Shown here: one piece after another, positions 7,004-16,125 of the stretch | Layout: every line of letters begins with the position of its first letter | How positions within the stretch are numbered: the stretch's first letter is position 1 | Source of the DNA: Bog-473 sp963791455 | Lineage (GTDB): Bacteria > Actinomycetota > Acidimicrobiia > Acidimicrobiales > RAAP-2 | Reading direction: 5' to 3' | Assembly: GCA_963791455.1 (NCBI GenBank) | Contig: CAWBSM010000004.1 | Coordinates: 310,001 to 374,000, forward strand | Length of the DNA stretch: 64,000 nucleotides | Notes under the pieces: model-generated | Databases searched by the model: none | Told to the model about the DNA's origin: nothing | The model's input: only the letters and a program-made list of their open reading frames with translations | Made by a program: the position numbers and the translations under genes

Positions 7004-9790
7004 ATGAGCGAATACCTCCCATACGTCATCGCGGGTCTGGTGACGGGTGCGGTGTACGGCTTGGCAGCCACCGGCCTCGTACTCACCTATAAGACGACAG
7101 GGATTTTCAACTTTGCCTACGGTTCCGTGGCAGCCATGGGAGTGTTCGTCTTCTACTGGCTCAACGTCGTCGAAGGACTCCCCTGGGGGTGGGCGGCCGC
7201 CATTTGCGTGCTCGTGCTCGCACCGGCGGAAGGACTGCTCCTGGAGTTACTCGGCCGAATTCTCGAGAACCAGGGCACTGCCGCCAAAGTGGTGGCTACG
7301 ATCGGCATTCTCTTGATCGTCTTGGGCCTGGGCGGCATCTGGTACGGGTCCACCAGCGGGGCGACCATCCCACAATACCTCCCTAATTCCTCCTTCTCGC
7401 TGGGAGGCGTCAACGTGACCTGGGGTCAGCTCATTGTCTTCGCCGTCGCGGTGTTCGGAGCCACCGTCCTGTACTTTTTCTTCCGGACCTTCCGGCTCGG
7501 AATGGCGATGCGAGGTATCGTCGACGTTCCGGAGCTGGTTGACCTCAACGGTGAGAGTCCTACGAGGGTGAGACGCTGGGCGTGGATCATCGGCACCGTT
7601 TTCGCCACCGTGGCCGGGCTGCTCATCTCGCCGAGTCTGGGCCTCGATGCCACTGTCATCACCCTGCTGGTGGTGCAGGCATTCGGTGCGGCCGCAATCG
7701 GATACTTCTCGAGTCTGCCGCTGACCTTCATCGGCGGCCTGGTCATTGGGCTGCTGACCGCATTCGGAGCCAAGTACAGCGTCGACGTGTCATGGCTCAG
7801 TGGACTGCCAGGCGGCATCCCCTTCATCGTCCTCTTCCTCGTTCTGGTATTCATGCCGGCCCGGAAGCTGGCTGATCGGCGTCCGCGTCGCGCCTCGCCG
7901 GTGCGGCGGTCATGGAATGCCCCTCCTCGCGTCCGATTGCTGGCGGGCATTGTCACCCTCGCCGCCTTCGTCGTGATTCCACCGGCCGTGGGTTTGAACC
8001 TCACAGCTTGGACCACCGCGGTAATCGACATCCCGCTCTTCCTCTCGGTCGGCCTCCTGGCCCGGACGGCGGGCCAGATCTCACTGTGCCAGTACACCTT
8101 CGCTGCCATTGGAGCTGTAGCCTTCGGCCATTTCGCGAGCGACTGGCATATCCCCTGGCTCGTAGCCGTTCTTCTGGCGGCCCTCGTAGCGCTGCCGGTC
8201 GGTGCGCTGGTGGCCATTCCGGCCATCCGACTCCGCGGCGTTTTCCTCGCCGTCGCCACCCTCGGTTTGGCCATCTTCGTCGACAACGTCCTCTACCCCA
8301 CCAACTTGATGTTCGGCGTCACGTCTTCAGGCGTCATCACCCCACGACCGAACGTGAGCATCGGCGGTCTTGCCCTCAGCTCAGCCGACGGCTTCTATTA
8401 CCTCGTGGTGGTGTTCGCACTCGCCGCCACGATCCTCGTCATCGCGATCGAGAGAAGTCGCATGGGGCGGATACTGAGGGCCCTCGGAGACTCCCCGACC
8501 GTCCTGGAGGTCCAAGGCCTGAACGTCAACGTCACGCGGACCGTGGTCTTCTGCATCTCGGCGGCGATGGCAGCGGTAGTCGGGGTCCTGATCGGGGCGC
8601 AGTATCAGTACGCGCTCGCCGACCAGTTTCAATGGTTCAACTCCATCCAGGTCGTCGCGCTGGTCATCATCGTCTTCGGGGGAACCCCGTGGTACGCCCT
8701 GATGGCGGCCGCCGCTCTGGGGTTGGTCTCGGGTTACGTGACATCGCCCAACGTCGGCGATTGGCTGAGTATCGCGTTCGGAGTTGGTGCCATCGCCTAC
8801 GTCTATGGCTTGTATCTGGGGCGCAGCTTGGAAGTCCCGCAGCGGGTACGTGAGCTCGCCGTTCGTCTCGACCAACGAATGGGGGCTATCGGGCGACGTG
8901 GAAAGGCGCCGGTTCCCGCGCTGGCCGACCACCTTGCGTCATCGGCGGACCAGGCCGAACCCCAGATCCGTCCAACTGCGGTGGTTCCGAACCGGGAGGG
9001 ACTAGAAGCCCGCCACATCAAGGTGAACTTTGGTGGGGTGCAGGCTTTGAGCAAGGTTTCGCTCAAGGCGAGGGTCGGGCAGGTCACGGGGCTCATCGGT
9101 CCGAACGGAGCAGGCAAGACGACGCTTTTCAACTGCTGCTCGGGCCTGATCCGCCCGAACGCCGGTGAGGTCTGGTTCAACAATGAGGACATCACGTCTC
9201 TCAGCAGGCCTCGCCGGGCCCAGAAAGGTTTGGGGCGGACCTTCCAGCGAACCGAGCTGTTCGACTCGCTTTCGGTACGGGAGAACATCGCCGTCGGCCA
9301 CGAGGCCGGCTTGGCCGGGAGCAGTCCGCTACGCCAGCTCGCCTCGAGGAGAGGTGACGACTTCGCAATCCGGGAAGCCGTGGAAGAGGCCATGTCCCTA
9401 GCGGGCATCGAGGACCTGGCCGATCGGCAGGCAGGGCTGCTCACTACGGGCCAGCGCCGTCTGGTCGAACTGGCCCGCGTACTGGCCGGATCGTTCAGCC
9501 TCATCATGCTGGACGAGCCCTCTGCCGGACTCGATAGCGACGAGACGGCCCGAATGGGCGAGATACTCCGCCGAGTAGTGGACCGGAAAGGCCTCGGCAT
9601 ACTCATCGTAGAACATGACCTGAGCCTGGTGAGGCGGGTCTGCGAGAGAATCTATGTGCTGGAGTTCGGACAGATGATCTTCGAAGGCTCACCCGACGAG
9701 ATGCTGGAAAGCGACCTGGTCCGGGTCGCGTACCTCGGAGAGGACATCGGCACAGTCCTCGTCAGCGAGGAAGCAGGAGATCGGCTATGA
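7004..9790 (+). CDS. Fused branched-chain-type ABC importer: LivH permease, LivM permease and LivG ATPase
   Basis: A 928-residue membrane protein. Residues about 1-290 resemble LivH (opening AGLVTGAVYGLAATGLVLTY). Residues about 300-620 resemble LivM, with many hydrophobic segments and GQISLCQYTFAAIGA. Residues about 660-928 are a LivG-type ATPase with Walker A GPNGAGKTT and Walker B LIMLDEPSAGLD. Its signature reads TTGQRR instead of the usual SGGQ form. The gene overlaps livF by four bases (ATGA). These transporters normally use a periplasmic or lipoprotein binding protein; none is encoded nearby. Likely substrate: an amino acid or a small carboxylic acid feeding the island (inference). Confidence 0.9.
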   Translation: MSEYLPYVIAGLVTGAVYGLAATGLVLTYKTTGIFNFAYGSVAAMGVFVFYWLNVVEGLPWGWAAAICVLVLAPAEGLLLELLGRILENQGTAAKVVATIGILLIVLGLGGIWYGSTSGATIPQYLPNSSFSLGGVNVTWGQLIVFAVAVFGATVLYFFFRTFRLGMAMRGIVDVPELVDLNGESPTRVRRWAWIIGTVFATVAGLLISPSLGLDATVITLLVVQAFGAAAIGYFSSLPLTFIGGLVIGLLTAFGAKYSVDVSWLSGLPGGIPFIVLFLVLVFMPARKLADRRPRRASPVRRSWNAPPRVRLLAGIVTLAAFVVIPPAVGLNLTAWTTAVIDIPLFLSVGLLARTAGQISLCQYTFAAIGAVAFGHFASDWHIPWLVAVLLAALVALPVGALVAIPAIRLRGVFLAVATLGLAIFVDNVLYPTNLMFGVTSSGVITPRPNVSIGGLALSSADGFYYLVVVFALAATILVIAIERSRMGRILRALGDSPTVLEVQGLNVNVTRTVVFCISAAMAAVVGVLIGAQYQYALADQFQWFNSIQVVALVIIVFGGTPWYALMAAAALGLVSGYVTSPNVGDWLSIAFGVGAIAYVYGLYLGRSLEVPQRVRELAVRLDQRMGAIGRRGKAPVPALADHLASSADQAEPQIRPTAVVPNREGLEARHIKVNFGGVQALSKVSLKARVGQVTGLIGPNGAGKTTLFNCCSGLIRPNAGEVWFNNEDITSLSRPRRAQKGLGRTFQRTELFDSLSVRENIAVGHEAGLAGSSPLRQLASRRGDDFAIREAVEEAMSLAGIEDLADRQAGLLTTGQRRLVELARVLAGSFSLIMLDEPSAGLDSDETARMGEILRRVVDRKGLGILIVEHDLSLVRRVCERIYVLEFGQMIFEGSPDEMLESDLVRVAYLGEDIGTVLVSEEAGDRL

Positions 9791-10524
9791 GCTCTCATAC
9801 GAACGGGCGTCGGCCGCAGAGTCTCCTGGAGTTCCGCGGCGTCACCGCTGGCTACGGCGCAGTCACGGTCTTGCGCAACATCAACCTGACTGTCGAGCCA
9901 TCCTCCGTGGTAGCTATTCTTGGACCGAATGGTGCAGGCAAGACGACGCTTCTCCGGACCGCAACCGGACTGGTCAAGCCGAGCGACGGGCGGATCCTGC
10001 TCGATGGAGACAACGTCACTGGAAGTCATCCGCATGCCCTCGCACGAAAGGGGTTCTGCCTCGTCCCAGAGGGACGAGGCATCTTTCCCTCCTTGACGGT
10101 CCGGGAGAATCTCGTCCTGGCCTGCTCGAAGGGCAAGGACGCCCGCAATGCGGCCATAGACCGAACAATCGAGGTGCTGCCCACCCTGGGCGAGCGTCTA
10201 CGGCAGGTAGCCGGCAGCATGAGTGGCGGCGAACAACAGATGCTGGCATTGGCACGTGCGATGATGAACGACGCCAGGCTCGTTGCGGTGGACGAGGCGT
10301 CGCTGGGCCTGGCACCGGCGATCGTCGGTCGTGTCTACGAGGTCCTGCAGCGCATCGTCGCAACTGGAGCGGCGGTGATTCTCGTCGAGCAATACGTAAC
10401 CCGAGCCCTCGACTTTGCTGACCGGGTGTACATGCTGAACAAGGGTGAAATCGTATTCTCGGGCCGAACCGACGAGGTAAATCAGGATGAGCTCTTCGCC
10501 CAGTACCTTGGGACCGCCTCATAA
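9787..10524 (+). CDS. livF: LivF-type ABC transporter ATPase
   Basis: A 245-residue ATPase with Walker A GPNGAGKTT, signature MSGGEQQ and a Walker B region LVAVDEASLGLAP, where Ala replaces the usual Pro after the catalytic Glu. The start overlaps the stop of the fused LivHMG gene (ATGA), so the two are translationally coupled. It should dimerise with the LivG domain of that fusion on the cytoplasmic face. No binding-protein gene follows. Confidence 0.9.
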   Translation: MSSHTNGRRPQSLLEFRGVTAGYGAVTVLRNINLTVEPSSVVAILGPNGAGKTTLLRTATGLVKPSDGRILLDGDNVTGSHPHALARKGFCLVPEGRGIFPSLTVRENLVLACSKGKDARNAAIDRTIEVLPTLGERLRQVAGSMSGGEQQMLALARAMMNDARLVAVDEASLGLAPAIVGRVYEVLQRIVATGAAVILVEQYVTRALDFADRVYMLNKGEIVFSGRTDEVNQDELFAQYLGTAS

Positions 10525-10693
10525 CCGTCGACGGCGCAGCAACAGCAGCACCGACCGCCAAGCATGCTCGAGATCGCAATCGGATTGGAGCATGCCATGA
10601 ACGCGGGCGGATCGCTCTGTCCTTGACGAACGAGTGGTGGAGGCTGAGGCATTGCTCAATCGTCGTGGGGTGGCTTATCGTCACGTTGTCATG

Positions 10694-10707
10694 TATTCTA
10701 CAGCGTA
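10694..10707 (+). promoter_or_regulatory. -10 element and TAC-N3-GTA operator (copy 2)
   Basis: TATTCT (10694-10699) and TACAGCGTA (10699-10707) are carried by the duplicated block. The unique sequence upstream gives TGGCTT at the -35 position, weaker than TTGTGC at copy 1, so this copy may be expressed differently. Confidence 0.45.
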
Positions 10708-10733
10708 AAGTCTCAGGATTTCGAAGGAGTATC

Positions 10734-12068
10734 ATGACGGCTGCAGACGTGCCGACCGAGCTCGGATATTGGATCAACGACGCGGACAACCATTTCAACG
10801 AGCCGCCCGACTGCTTCGAGCGCTACATCGACCCCAAGGACGCCGAGCTGGCCATTCGCAGCGTGACCGACCCCGACGGCCACCCGATGCAGCTCTTCGC
10901 CGGCCAACCCTCCAAGTTCCACTCCAACCAAGTCACCTTCTCGGCCGAGGAGCTCCAGAAACTGCTCGGCGACACCACAAACATTGGCAGCAGGCGCGGC
11001 AACGTTCCCCAACAGGCCGGAGAACCCCACCTCGACGTCATCCCCGGCATGCTGCTCAATCGTCTCAACCCGTTGAAGGGCCTGGACGAAGAGCAACGCA
11101 AAGCCTTCATCGCCGAATTCCGTCACAAGTCCGAAGCGTTCGGCAACCGGGATCTGCGGCTGGCCCTCATGGACGAACAAGGCATCGAAAAAGCCCTCAT
11201 GTTCCCCGCCGCCGCCCACGACATCGAATACGAGTTCGCCGACAACATCCCCGCCCTCTACGCCAACATCAGGGCCTTCAACCGCTGGATGCTCGAAGAG
11301 GTCGGCTACAACGTTCAGAACCGCATGTTCTTGCCCCCCTACATCGCCTTGGCCGACCCCGATCTCGCTGTCAAAGAACTCGAACGCGTCATGGCGGATG
11401 GCACCACCATCATCCAAACCAAGTCGGGACACGCCCACGGCGGCGCCACCAACCCCAGCGGCGGCCGATCCCCCGCCGACCCCATCTACGACCGCTTTTG
11501 GTCGATCGTCAACGAAGCCGGCATCCGCCTCGCCGTCCACCTCGGCGGCACCGACTACCAAAAATATGGAGCCGACTGGTCCGAAGACCCCCAAGCCGTC
11601 TTTGGCGACTTCGACGCCTTCCAATGGGTCATGTACTGGGGCGACCGGCCCGCCATGGAGCTCACCGCCGGCCTCATCCTCCACAACTTCTTCGGCCGCT
11701 ACCCCAACATCAAGGTCTGCCTCTCCGAGATGGGCACCGTCTGGCTCCCCTACACACTGCGCAAGATGGACCACGCCTTCATCATGGGCCGCAAAGCCAA
11801 GAACTCCCCCACCGGCCGCCTCGACCAACGACCCTCCGAAATCTTCCGCCAGCACTTCATCGTTGCCCCCTTCCCCGAGGAAAACGTCGCCCGCATAGTC
11901 GACGAAATCGGCATCGAATCCATCGTCTTTGGATCCGACTTCCCCCACGGCGAAGGCCTGGCCTACCCCAATCAATACGTCGGCGCCCAACTCACCAAAT
12001 TCAACCCCGACGACCAACGCAAGATCATGCGGGACAACCTGGAAAACTTCCTGACCTTCGCCTCCTAG
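10734..12068 (+). CDS. PF04909-type amidohydrolase (metal-dependent TIM-barrel hydrolase), copy 2
   Basis: The 444-residue product is identical to that of the gene at 3842, including INDADNHFNEP, RLAVHLGG and VFGSDFPHGEG. The start is the same ATG with AAGGAG upstream; an in-frame extension to 10623 has no ribosome-binding site. Unlike copy 1 it has no dehydrogenase behind it and converges on ParB/StrR-like gene A. The near-perfect identity, including non-coding edges, points to very recent duplication or active gene conversion. Confidence 0.88.
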   Translation: MTAADVPTELGYWINDADNHFNEPPDCFERYIDPKDAELAIRSVTDPDGHPMQLFAGQPSKFHSNQVTFSAEELQKLLGDTTNIGSRRGNVPQQAGEPHLDVIPGMLLNRLNPLKGLDEEQRKAFIAEFRHKSEAFGNRDLRLALMDEQGIEKALMFPAAAHDIEYEFADNIPALYANIRAFNRWMLEEVGYNVQNRMFLPPYIALADPDLAVKELERVMADGTTIIQTKSGHAHGGATNPSGGRSPADPIYDRFWSIVNEAGIRLAVHLGGTDYQKYGADWSEDPQAVFGDFDAFQWVMYWGDRPAMELTAGLILHNFFGRYPNIKVCLSEMGTVWLPYTLRKMDHAFIMGRKAKNSPTGRLDQRPSEIFRQHFIVAPFPEENVARIVDEIGIESIVFGSDFPHGEGLAYPNQYVGAQLTKFNPDDQRKIMRDNLENFLTFAS

Positions 12069-12072
12069 GGCG

Positions 12073-12098
12073 GAGGCAGCGCTAGACGCGAGTGCCTC
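12073..12098 (+). terminator. Possible hairpin between convergent genes
   Basis: GAGGCA (12073-12078) and TGCCTC (12093-12098) are perfect inverted arms around a 14-base loop, between two convergent genes. There is no T-run. The arm depends on the G at 12076, which is A in repeat copy 1, and the second arm lies outside the repeat. Confidence 0.25.
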
Positions 12099-12124
12099 AG
12101 CAGGGCCAGGCGGGCGAACGTCCG

Positions 12125-13105
12125 CTACCGGGCGCGGTTCTCCAAGAGACTGGCGAACGATGCCCAAGCCGCCGCCCTGCGACGGGCTTCAACCTCCACC
12201 TCGTACACCCTTCCTAGGGGAACGTTCCAGACGAAGTTGCGCCACTCTTCCATCACATTCGTCGAAGCGAACCAGCGGACGAACCTGGCTCCCTCGTCAC
12301 ATGCATTCAGTGCCCGGTCCGACAGCCAGTCCCTGGACGGACGCTCCACCTCGGCACATTCGTGCCGCTGAGAAAGAACCGACAGTACCGGCGAGGTCAT
12401 CGTCTCCGTCTCGCTCCGCGGTGACGCTTTCAACGGCTCGGTGTTTTCCGAGCTCGTCCCGCCGCCGAGAAGACCGCCCCGCACCGAACGAACCGTCTCC
12501 GGGGATGCCCCCGCGACCGCGGCGATCGCCCGCAGTGATCCGTCCGGATTGTCCGCCAACGCCTCCTTCACCCGCGCCCGGACCTCTCCGGGTTGCACGG
12601 GCCGCATTTTTCCGTCGAGGCCGATCCGTCGGTCCACGGCCATGATCCCACCGGTGGCCAGGCGACGGAGCCGACCTACTGACTTGTCCGACAGACCGCA
12701 CAGCGATCCTATCCGTCGGTCGGACCACTCCGGATTACGAAGCAGCACGCGCCGCGCTGCCCGGCGCCGGTCGGCAACGCTCAATGGCAGGCCGTGGTTG
12801 ACGTTACGCCGGACCGCCTCGATGAAGGCTTCGTCGGGTGAGCCCAGAAATCGGACAGCCGCCACGGTGTAGCGGCCCAGTCTCCGGGCCGCCTCCACGC
12901 GGTGGCACCCGTCGACAACGACCAGTCCTTCGCCCCATACGACGATCGGCGGCCACGAGTGCACGGACTCCATCAGGAGATCTAAATGCTCTTGATCCAA
13001 GCCACCGGTACGCACGCCTTCGCCCACCCGCAGTAGGGAGAGGCGGACCTCCTCCACCTCACTGCCGACCCCGAACCCTTTAGGAGCTTCCAATGCCAAG
13101 GACAC
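12125..13105 (-). CDS. ParB/StrR-like DNA-binding regulator A
   Basis: About 326 residues. An N-terminal ParB-like fold is shown by VWGEGLVVVDGCHRVEAARR and is followed by a helix-turn-helix IGSLCGLSDKSVGRLRR. A second such element, AIAAVAGASPETVRSVR, lies further on. The C-terminus ends LGRVYEVEVEARRRAAAWAS. It is a paralogue of the gene at 56145. I chose the GTG at 13105 because GGGGAG lies four bases upstream and the paralogue aligns from there; a longer frame reaches 13213 across the promoter. The layout resembles StrR-type pathway activators rather than plasmid partition proteins, and no parA or parS is near. Probably regulates the island (inference). Confidence 0.8.
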   Translation of the reverse strand: MSLALEAPKGFGVGSEVEEVRLSLLRVGEGVRTGGLDQEHLDLLMESVHSWPPIVVWGEGLVVVDGCHRVEAARRLGRYTVAAVRFLGSPDEAFIEAVRRNVNHGLPLSVADRRRAARRVLLRNPEWSDRRIGSLCGLSDKSVGRLRRLATGGIMAVDRRIGLDGKMRPVQPGEVRARVKEALADNPDGSLRAIAAVAGASPETVRSVRGGLLGGGTSSENTEPLKASPRSETETMTSPVLSVLSQRHECAEVERPSRDWLSDRALNACDEGARFVRWFASTNVMEEWRNFVWNVPLGRVYEVEVEARRRAAAWASFASLLENRAR

Positions 13106-13174
13106 AGCACTCCCCCCGCTCAACGTGAGTCTCGAACCCACCAACCCCTCGGAGCTGGCTCGTACACGAGGCAC

Positions 13175-13201
13175 ATTATACGGCGTACAGGTATGCGTCA
13201 A
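13175..13201 (-). promoter_or_regulatory. Promoter/operator of ParB/StrR-like gene A
   Basis: On the minus strand TTGACG (13201-13196), a 15-base spacer and TATAAT (13180-13175). The palindrome TACGGCGTA (13179-13187) overlaps the -10. The same arrangement, with the same 15-base spacing and a shared CCTGT block in the spacer, precedes paralogue B at 57161-57201. Confidence 0.6.
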
Positions 13202-13457
13202 GATCTCGATCAATCCATCCTGATGTGGGTCGGCAGTGCTTCGAGGTAGTCGGAACCGAATTCTCCACTGGCAGGTGTGAGTTCGTTGCTTTCGACCGAC
13301 ACGTTGGAGCGGCGAAATCAGAAAGAATCAAACGAGCCGACCAACACTTCCCTTCCATTCCGTCGAAGCTGAGTCCTGGAGTCCCTACCCGAGGGGGACG
13401 AGCCGGACATCCGCGGCTGGCCGGGCTTCGCCAAATGGGTCGGCCGACGGCGCTATA

Positions 13458-13469
13458 CGAAACGTTTCG
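13458..13469 (+). promoter_or_regulatory. 12-base perfect palindrome upstream of crotonase gene
   Basis: CGAAACGTTTCG is fully self-complementary and starts within TATACGAA, 52 bases before the start codon at 13521. It could be an operator; no regulator is assigned. Confidence 0.35.
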
Positions 13470-13520
13470 ATTGCCTCGCGGGCCAGTACAGGACAGATCC
13501 GTCCGCCTAGAATCAGGCTC

Positions 13521-14243
13521 ATGTCCGGCGAGTCCTTCATCACCTATGAACGAGATGGCGAGGTTGGCGTCATCACGATCGCTCGTGAACCGCTGAATAC
13601 ATATGACGGCGCCTTTGATGTGGCATTCCAGAGCGCATGGACGACCGCCAAACACGACGACAGCCGCGTCGTCGTCATGTTGGCGAAGGGACGACACTTC
13701 TGTGCAGGAGCCGAACTCAAGAACCCTCAGGCAGCCCCGGAAGGAGCGACCGTCCTGCCCGCATGGGACGAGATCCGCCTCATCAAGTCGGTCATGAAGC
13801 CGACGATCGCGGCCGTGCAAGGTGGCTGCATCGGCGGCGGCCAACGGATGGTCTGGCCTTGCGACCTATTGTTCTGCACCGAGGACGCATTCTTCCGTGA
13901 TCCTACGGCGCGCATGGGTATCGGCGGCATTCAATCCCACCTCCATACGTGGTTCTACGGTCCCCGCCTGGCCAAGGAGATGATCTACTCGGGAATGCGA
14001 CTTCCGGCCCAGCGACTCTACGAAATGGGCCAGGTCAACCGGATGTACGCGGACGTCGAATCGCTTCACGGCGAAACACTGGCCTTCGCCCACGAGATCG
14101 CAGAGTTCGACCCGGTTCCCCTCCGGCAGGCGAAGCGCGCGGCTGACATCACCATGGACATCCAAGGACAGCACTACGTGCTCTCACGGATGGAGGAATT
14201 GCTGGACGAGTTCCCCCGCATGGATCTCCACCTGAGCGACTGA
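13521..14243 (+). CDS. Crotonase-fold protein (enoyl-CoA hydratase/isomerase family)
   Basis: A 240-residue crotonase-fold protein acting on acyl-CoA thioesters. The oxyanion-hole segments are RHFCAGAELKN and QGGCIGGGQRM. Compared with rat enoyl-CoA hydratase, the residues at both catalytic Glu positions are changed: Arg in GGGQRM and Thr in RDPTARMG. Classical hydration is therefore unlikely and another crotonase reaction (isomerase, hydrolase or C-C cleavage) should be considered. It is a single gene downstream of a palindrome, convergent with an NTF2-like gene. Confidence 0.82.
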   Translation: MSGESFITYERDGEVGVITIAREPLNTYDGAFDVAFQSAWTTAKHDDSRVVVMLAKGRHFCAGAELKNPQAAPEGATVLPAWDEIRLIKSVMKPTIAAVQGGCIGGGQRMVWPCDLLFCTEDAFFRDPTARMGIGGIQSHLHTWFYGPRLAKEMIYSGMRLPAQRLYEMGQVNRMYADVESLHGETLAFAHEIAEFDPVPLRQAKRAADITMDIQGQHYVLSRMEELLDEFPRMDLHLSD

Positions 14244-14260
14244 CCGTCCCGAGGCCGGCC

Positions 14261-14818
14261 CTATCCCTCCTCCTCGGCCCAGAAGGGGTTCCACGTCGGG
14301 AATGCCTCGGGCAGTTGGCTGGTCGATAGCCGCTCGTGTCCAACACCCGCACCGTGGCTCGGGCGGGTTAGCGCGTCCACGATGTACCACCGGTGGAACT
14401 TCCGCCGCTCAAAGAACCATTCGCCCCCGACGCGCCGGTAGGTGTCCCAATACTGGAGAACCCCGATCTCCCACTCCCCCCGTTCGGGATAGTCAAGTTC
14501 GTCCCGGCAGTAGACGACACCCCGGGCGAGGTCCGGTGCATCGAAATCGATTACGTGGTTGCCGACGAAGTGAACCGTCGACTTCATCCGGCTGAGTGAA
14601 TCACGGAACCATTCCTTCAGCGGTCCTCGTCCCTGCTCGTTTCGGCCGACGCGAACGTCGGGCACGAACAGCGATACGAGGGTGTCGAGATCGCGCGAAT
14701 CGACTGCCAGCCCGTAGCGCTGGGGAAGCTGACGTATCTCGGCCAGAGATTCGAGCCGGTCGACCCTGGCCTCGAGCCCCGACGGAGCCCAGTCTCCCAT
14801 CCTGGTCACGCATCTCAC
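14261..14818 (-). CDS. SnoaL/NTF2-like protein
   Basis: About 185 residues of the cone-shaped alpha+beta barrel family. Typical features are IRQLPQRYGLAVDSRDLDTL near the start, and HFVGNHVIDFDAPDLARG and GGEWFFERRKFHRWYI further on. Members are small cyclases, isomerases, dehydratases or non-catalytic binding proteins. A GTG three codons in is also well placed behind AAGG, so the exact start is uncertain. It lies between a crotonase and a P450; the stop is 18 bases from the convergent crotonase stop. Confidence 0.75.
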   Translation of the reverse strand: MRCVTRMGDWAPSGLEARVDRLESLAEIRQLPQRYGLAVDSRDLDTLVSLFVPDVRVGRNEQGRGPLKEWFRDSLSRMKSTVHFVGNHVIDFDAPDLARGVVYCRDELDYPERGEWEIGVLQYWDTYRRVGGEWFFERRKFHRWYIVDALTRPSHGAGVGHERLSTSQLPEAFPTWNPFWAEEEG

Positions 14819-14925
14819 CTTTCGAACTCAGACGACTCCGACGGGTCGTCGGCTGAAACTTTTGAAATAAGACCCCAAGGCTTGACGCTATGGGGATGAT
14901 TTACCGCATCGTGATCGACAGTGCA

Positions 14926-16125
14926 TCACCACGTCAGCGGGAGCGACAATCCGCTCCGCAGCATCGAGGTCTTCGACCATTCGATTGCCTCAGGGGCGAC
15001 GGCGAGCCTAAGCGTCGGGAATCGCCTCAGCAGGGTCTCAATAGCCGTACTCACCTCCAGCCTGGCCAGGTGCGATCCCATGCAGTGATGGGGCCCGTGT
15101 GCGAACGTCAGATGAGGACGCGGATCTACTCGGTGAAAGTCGAGTTCCCAGCCATTGGGGAAGGCGGACACGTCGCGATTGGCGACCGTGTGCTCAGCCA
15201 TCACAGGCTCACCAGCTCGGATTAAGGTGTCGCCGCTCAGGAGGACGTCCTCACTCGGCCAGCGGGGGAAGAGGACACCGTACTTATGACTCGGAATCCA
15301 GCGCCATAGCTCCTCAAGTGCGCTCGGCAGCAGCGTTGGATCCTGCAGAAGATCCCGCCAGTGTTTGGGCTCCGTCATGAGGGTGTAGACCATCGATCCA
15401 AGCTCGCTGTGCGTGGTATCCACGCCACCGAGCCATAGTGACAGGGCCAGGCTGCACAACTCCTCTTCGCTGAACCTGTCCTCTCCGTCGCGGGCTTCGA
15501 CGAGCTCACTGAGGAGGTCATCGGACTTGTCGATCCGGCGCTCGGAGATGAGCTCGACGATAAAATCTCTCAGCTCGGAATGGGCACGGGAGCGTGTCTC
15601 CTCCGCCAGGTCCACGCCCACGAGCTCATCAACGAGCGCAGCGAAATAGGGAGCGTCCGACTCAGGAACCCCGAGGATGCCGGCCATTACCTGGGAAGGA
15701 AGTTTGGCGGCGAACAGGGCGACGAAATCCGACCCGGCGCCGGCCTCTTTCAGATCATCATAGAGACGATCCACAAGTACTTGGACCCGTCTAGCCAGTC
15801 CTTGCACGCTTCCTGGTGAGAAGGCTCCCGATGTAAGGCGACGGACTCTGCTTTGATCCGGTGGGTCCATATTGACAAGAAGTGTCGGATCTTTTACAAA
15901 CTCACTCGGCCACATCCCCGGAGCGTCGTGCACGAGACCCAGCCGCCGCCCGAACCGGCGGTCGCCGTACACAATTCGGCAGTCTTCATAGCGGGTGGCC
16001 AACCAGCACGGCTCCCCGAATGGCAGCTGCACCTTTATCGGTCCCGATTCTTGCAGCTTGCGGTAAGCCGGATCGATCGTCAGTCCCACTGTCTCGACGA
16101 ATGGGTACTTGCGTATCTCGGTCAC
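14926..16125 (-). CDS. Cytochrome P450
   Basis: A 399-residue soluble bacterial P450. The I-helix oxygen-binding motif is LGGVDTT. The ExxR motif is ELWR in ALEELWRWI. The heme loop is FAHGPHHCMGSHLAR, with Cys as the axial ligand. The N-terminal PFGEPCWLATRYED is shared with the P450s at 24350 and 58194, so they form one local subfamily. It needs a ferredoxin and reductase; only a Rieske-type ferredoxin is found in the window. Probably hydroxylates an island substrate. Confidence 0.9.
   Translation of the reverse strand: MTEIRKYPFVETVGLTIDPAYRKLQESGPIKVQLPFGEPCWLATRYEDCRIVYGDRRFGRRLGLVHDAPGMWPSEFVKDPTLLVNMDPPDQSRVRRLTSGAFSPGSVQGLARRVQVLVDRLYDDLKEAGAGSDFVALFAAKLPSQVMAGILGVPESDAPYFAALVDELVGVDLAEETRSRAHSELRDFIVELISERRIDKSDDLLSELVEARDGEDRFSEEELCSLALSLWLGGVDTTHSELGSMVYTLMTEPKHWRDLLQDPTLLPSALEELWRWIPSHKYGVLFPRWPSEDVLLSGDTLIRAGEPVMAEHTVANRDVSAFPNGWELDFHRVDPRPHLTFAHGPHHCMGSHLARLEVSTAIETLLRRFPTLRLAVAPEAIEWSKTSMLRSGLSLPLTW

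Larger units (their letters stand above)
10686..12083 (+). repeat. 1,398-bp direct repeat, copy 2
   Basis: Second copy of 3794-5191, with one visible substitution (G at 12076). It is inserted between livF and ParB/StrR-like gene A. The left flank after livF and the right flank before 12125 differ completely from those of copy 1. Confidence 0.95.
13106..13520. other. Divergent intergenic region between regulator A and a crotonase
   Basis: Holds the promoter/operator of regulator A (13175-13201) and a perfect 12-base palindrome (13458-13469) in front of the plus-strand gene. I see no convincing coding sequence in it. Confidence 0.5.

Noticed and set aside
13176..13844. 222-codon minus-strand frame overlapping the crotonase start
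   Set aside because: No recognisable domain; it runs antisense to a clear crotonase and through the divergent promoter region.
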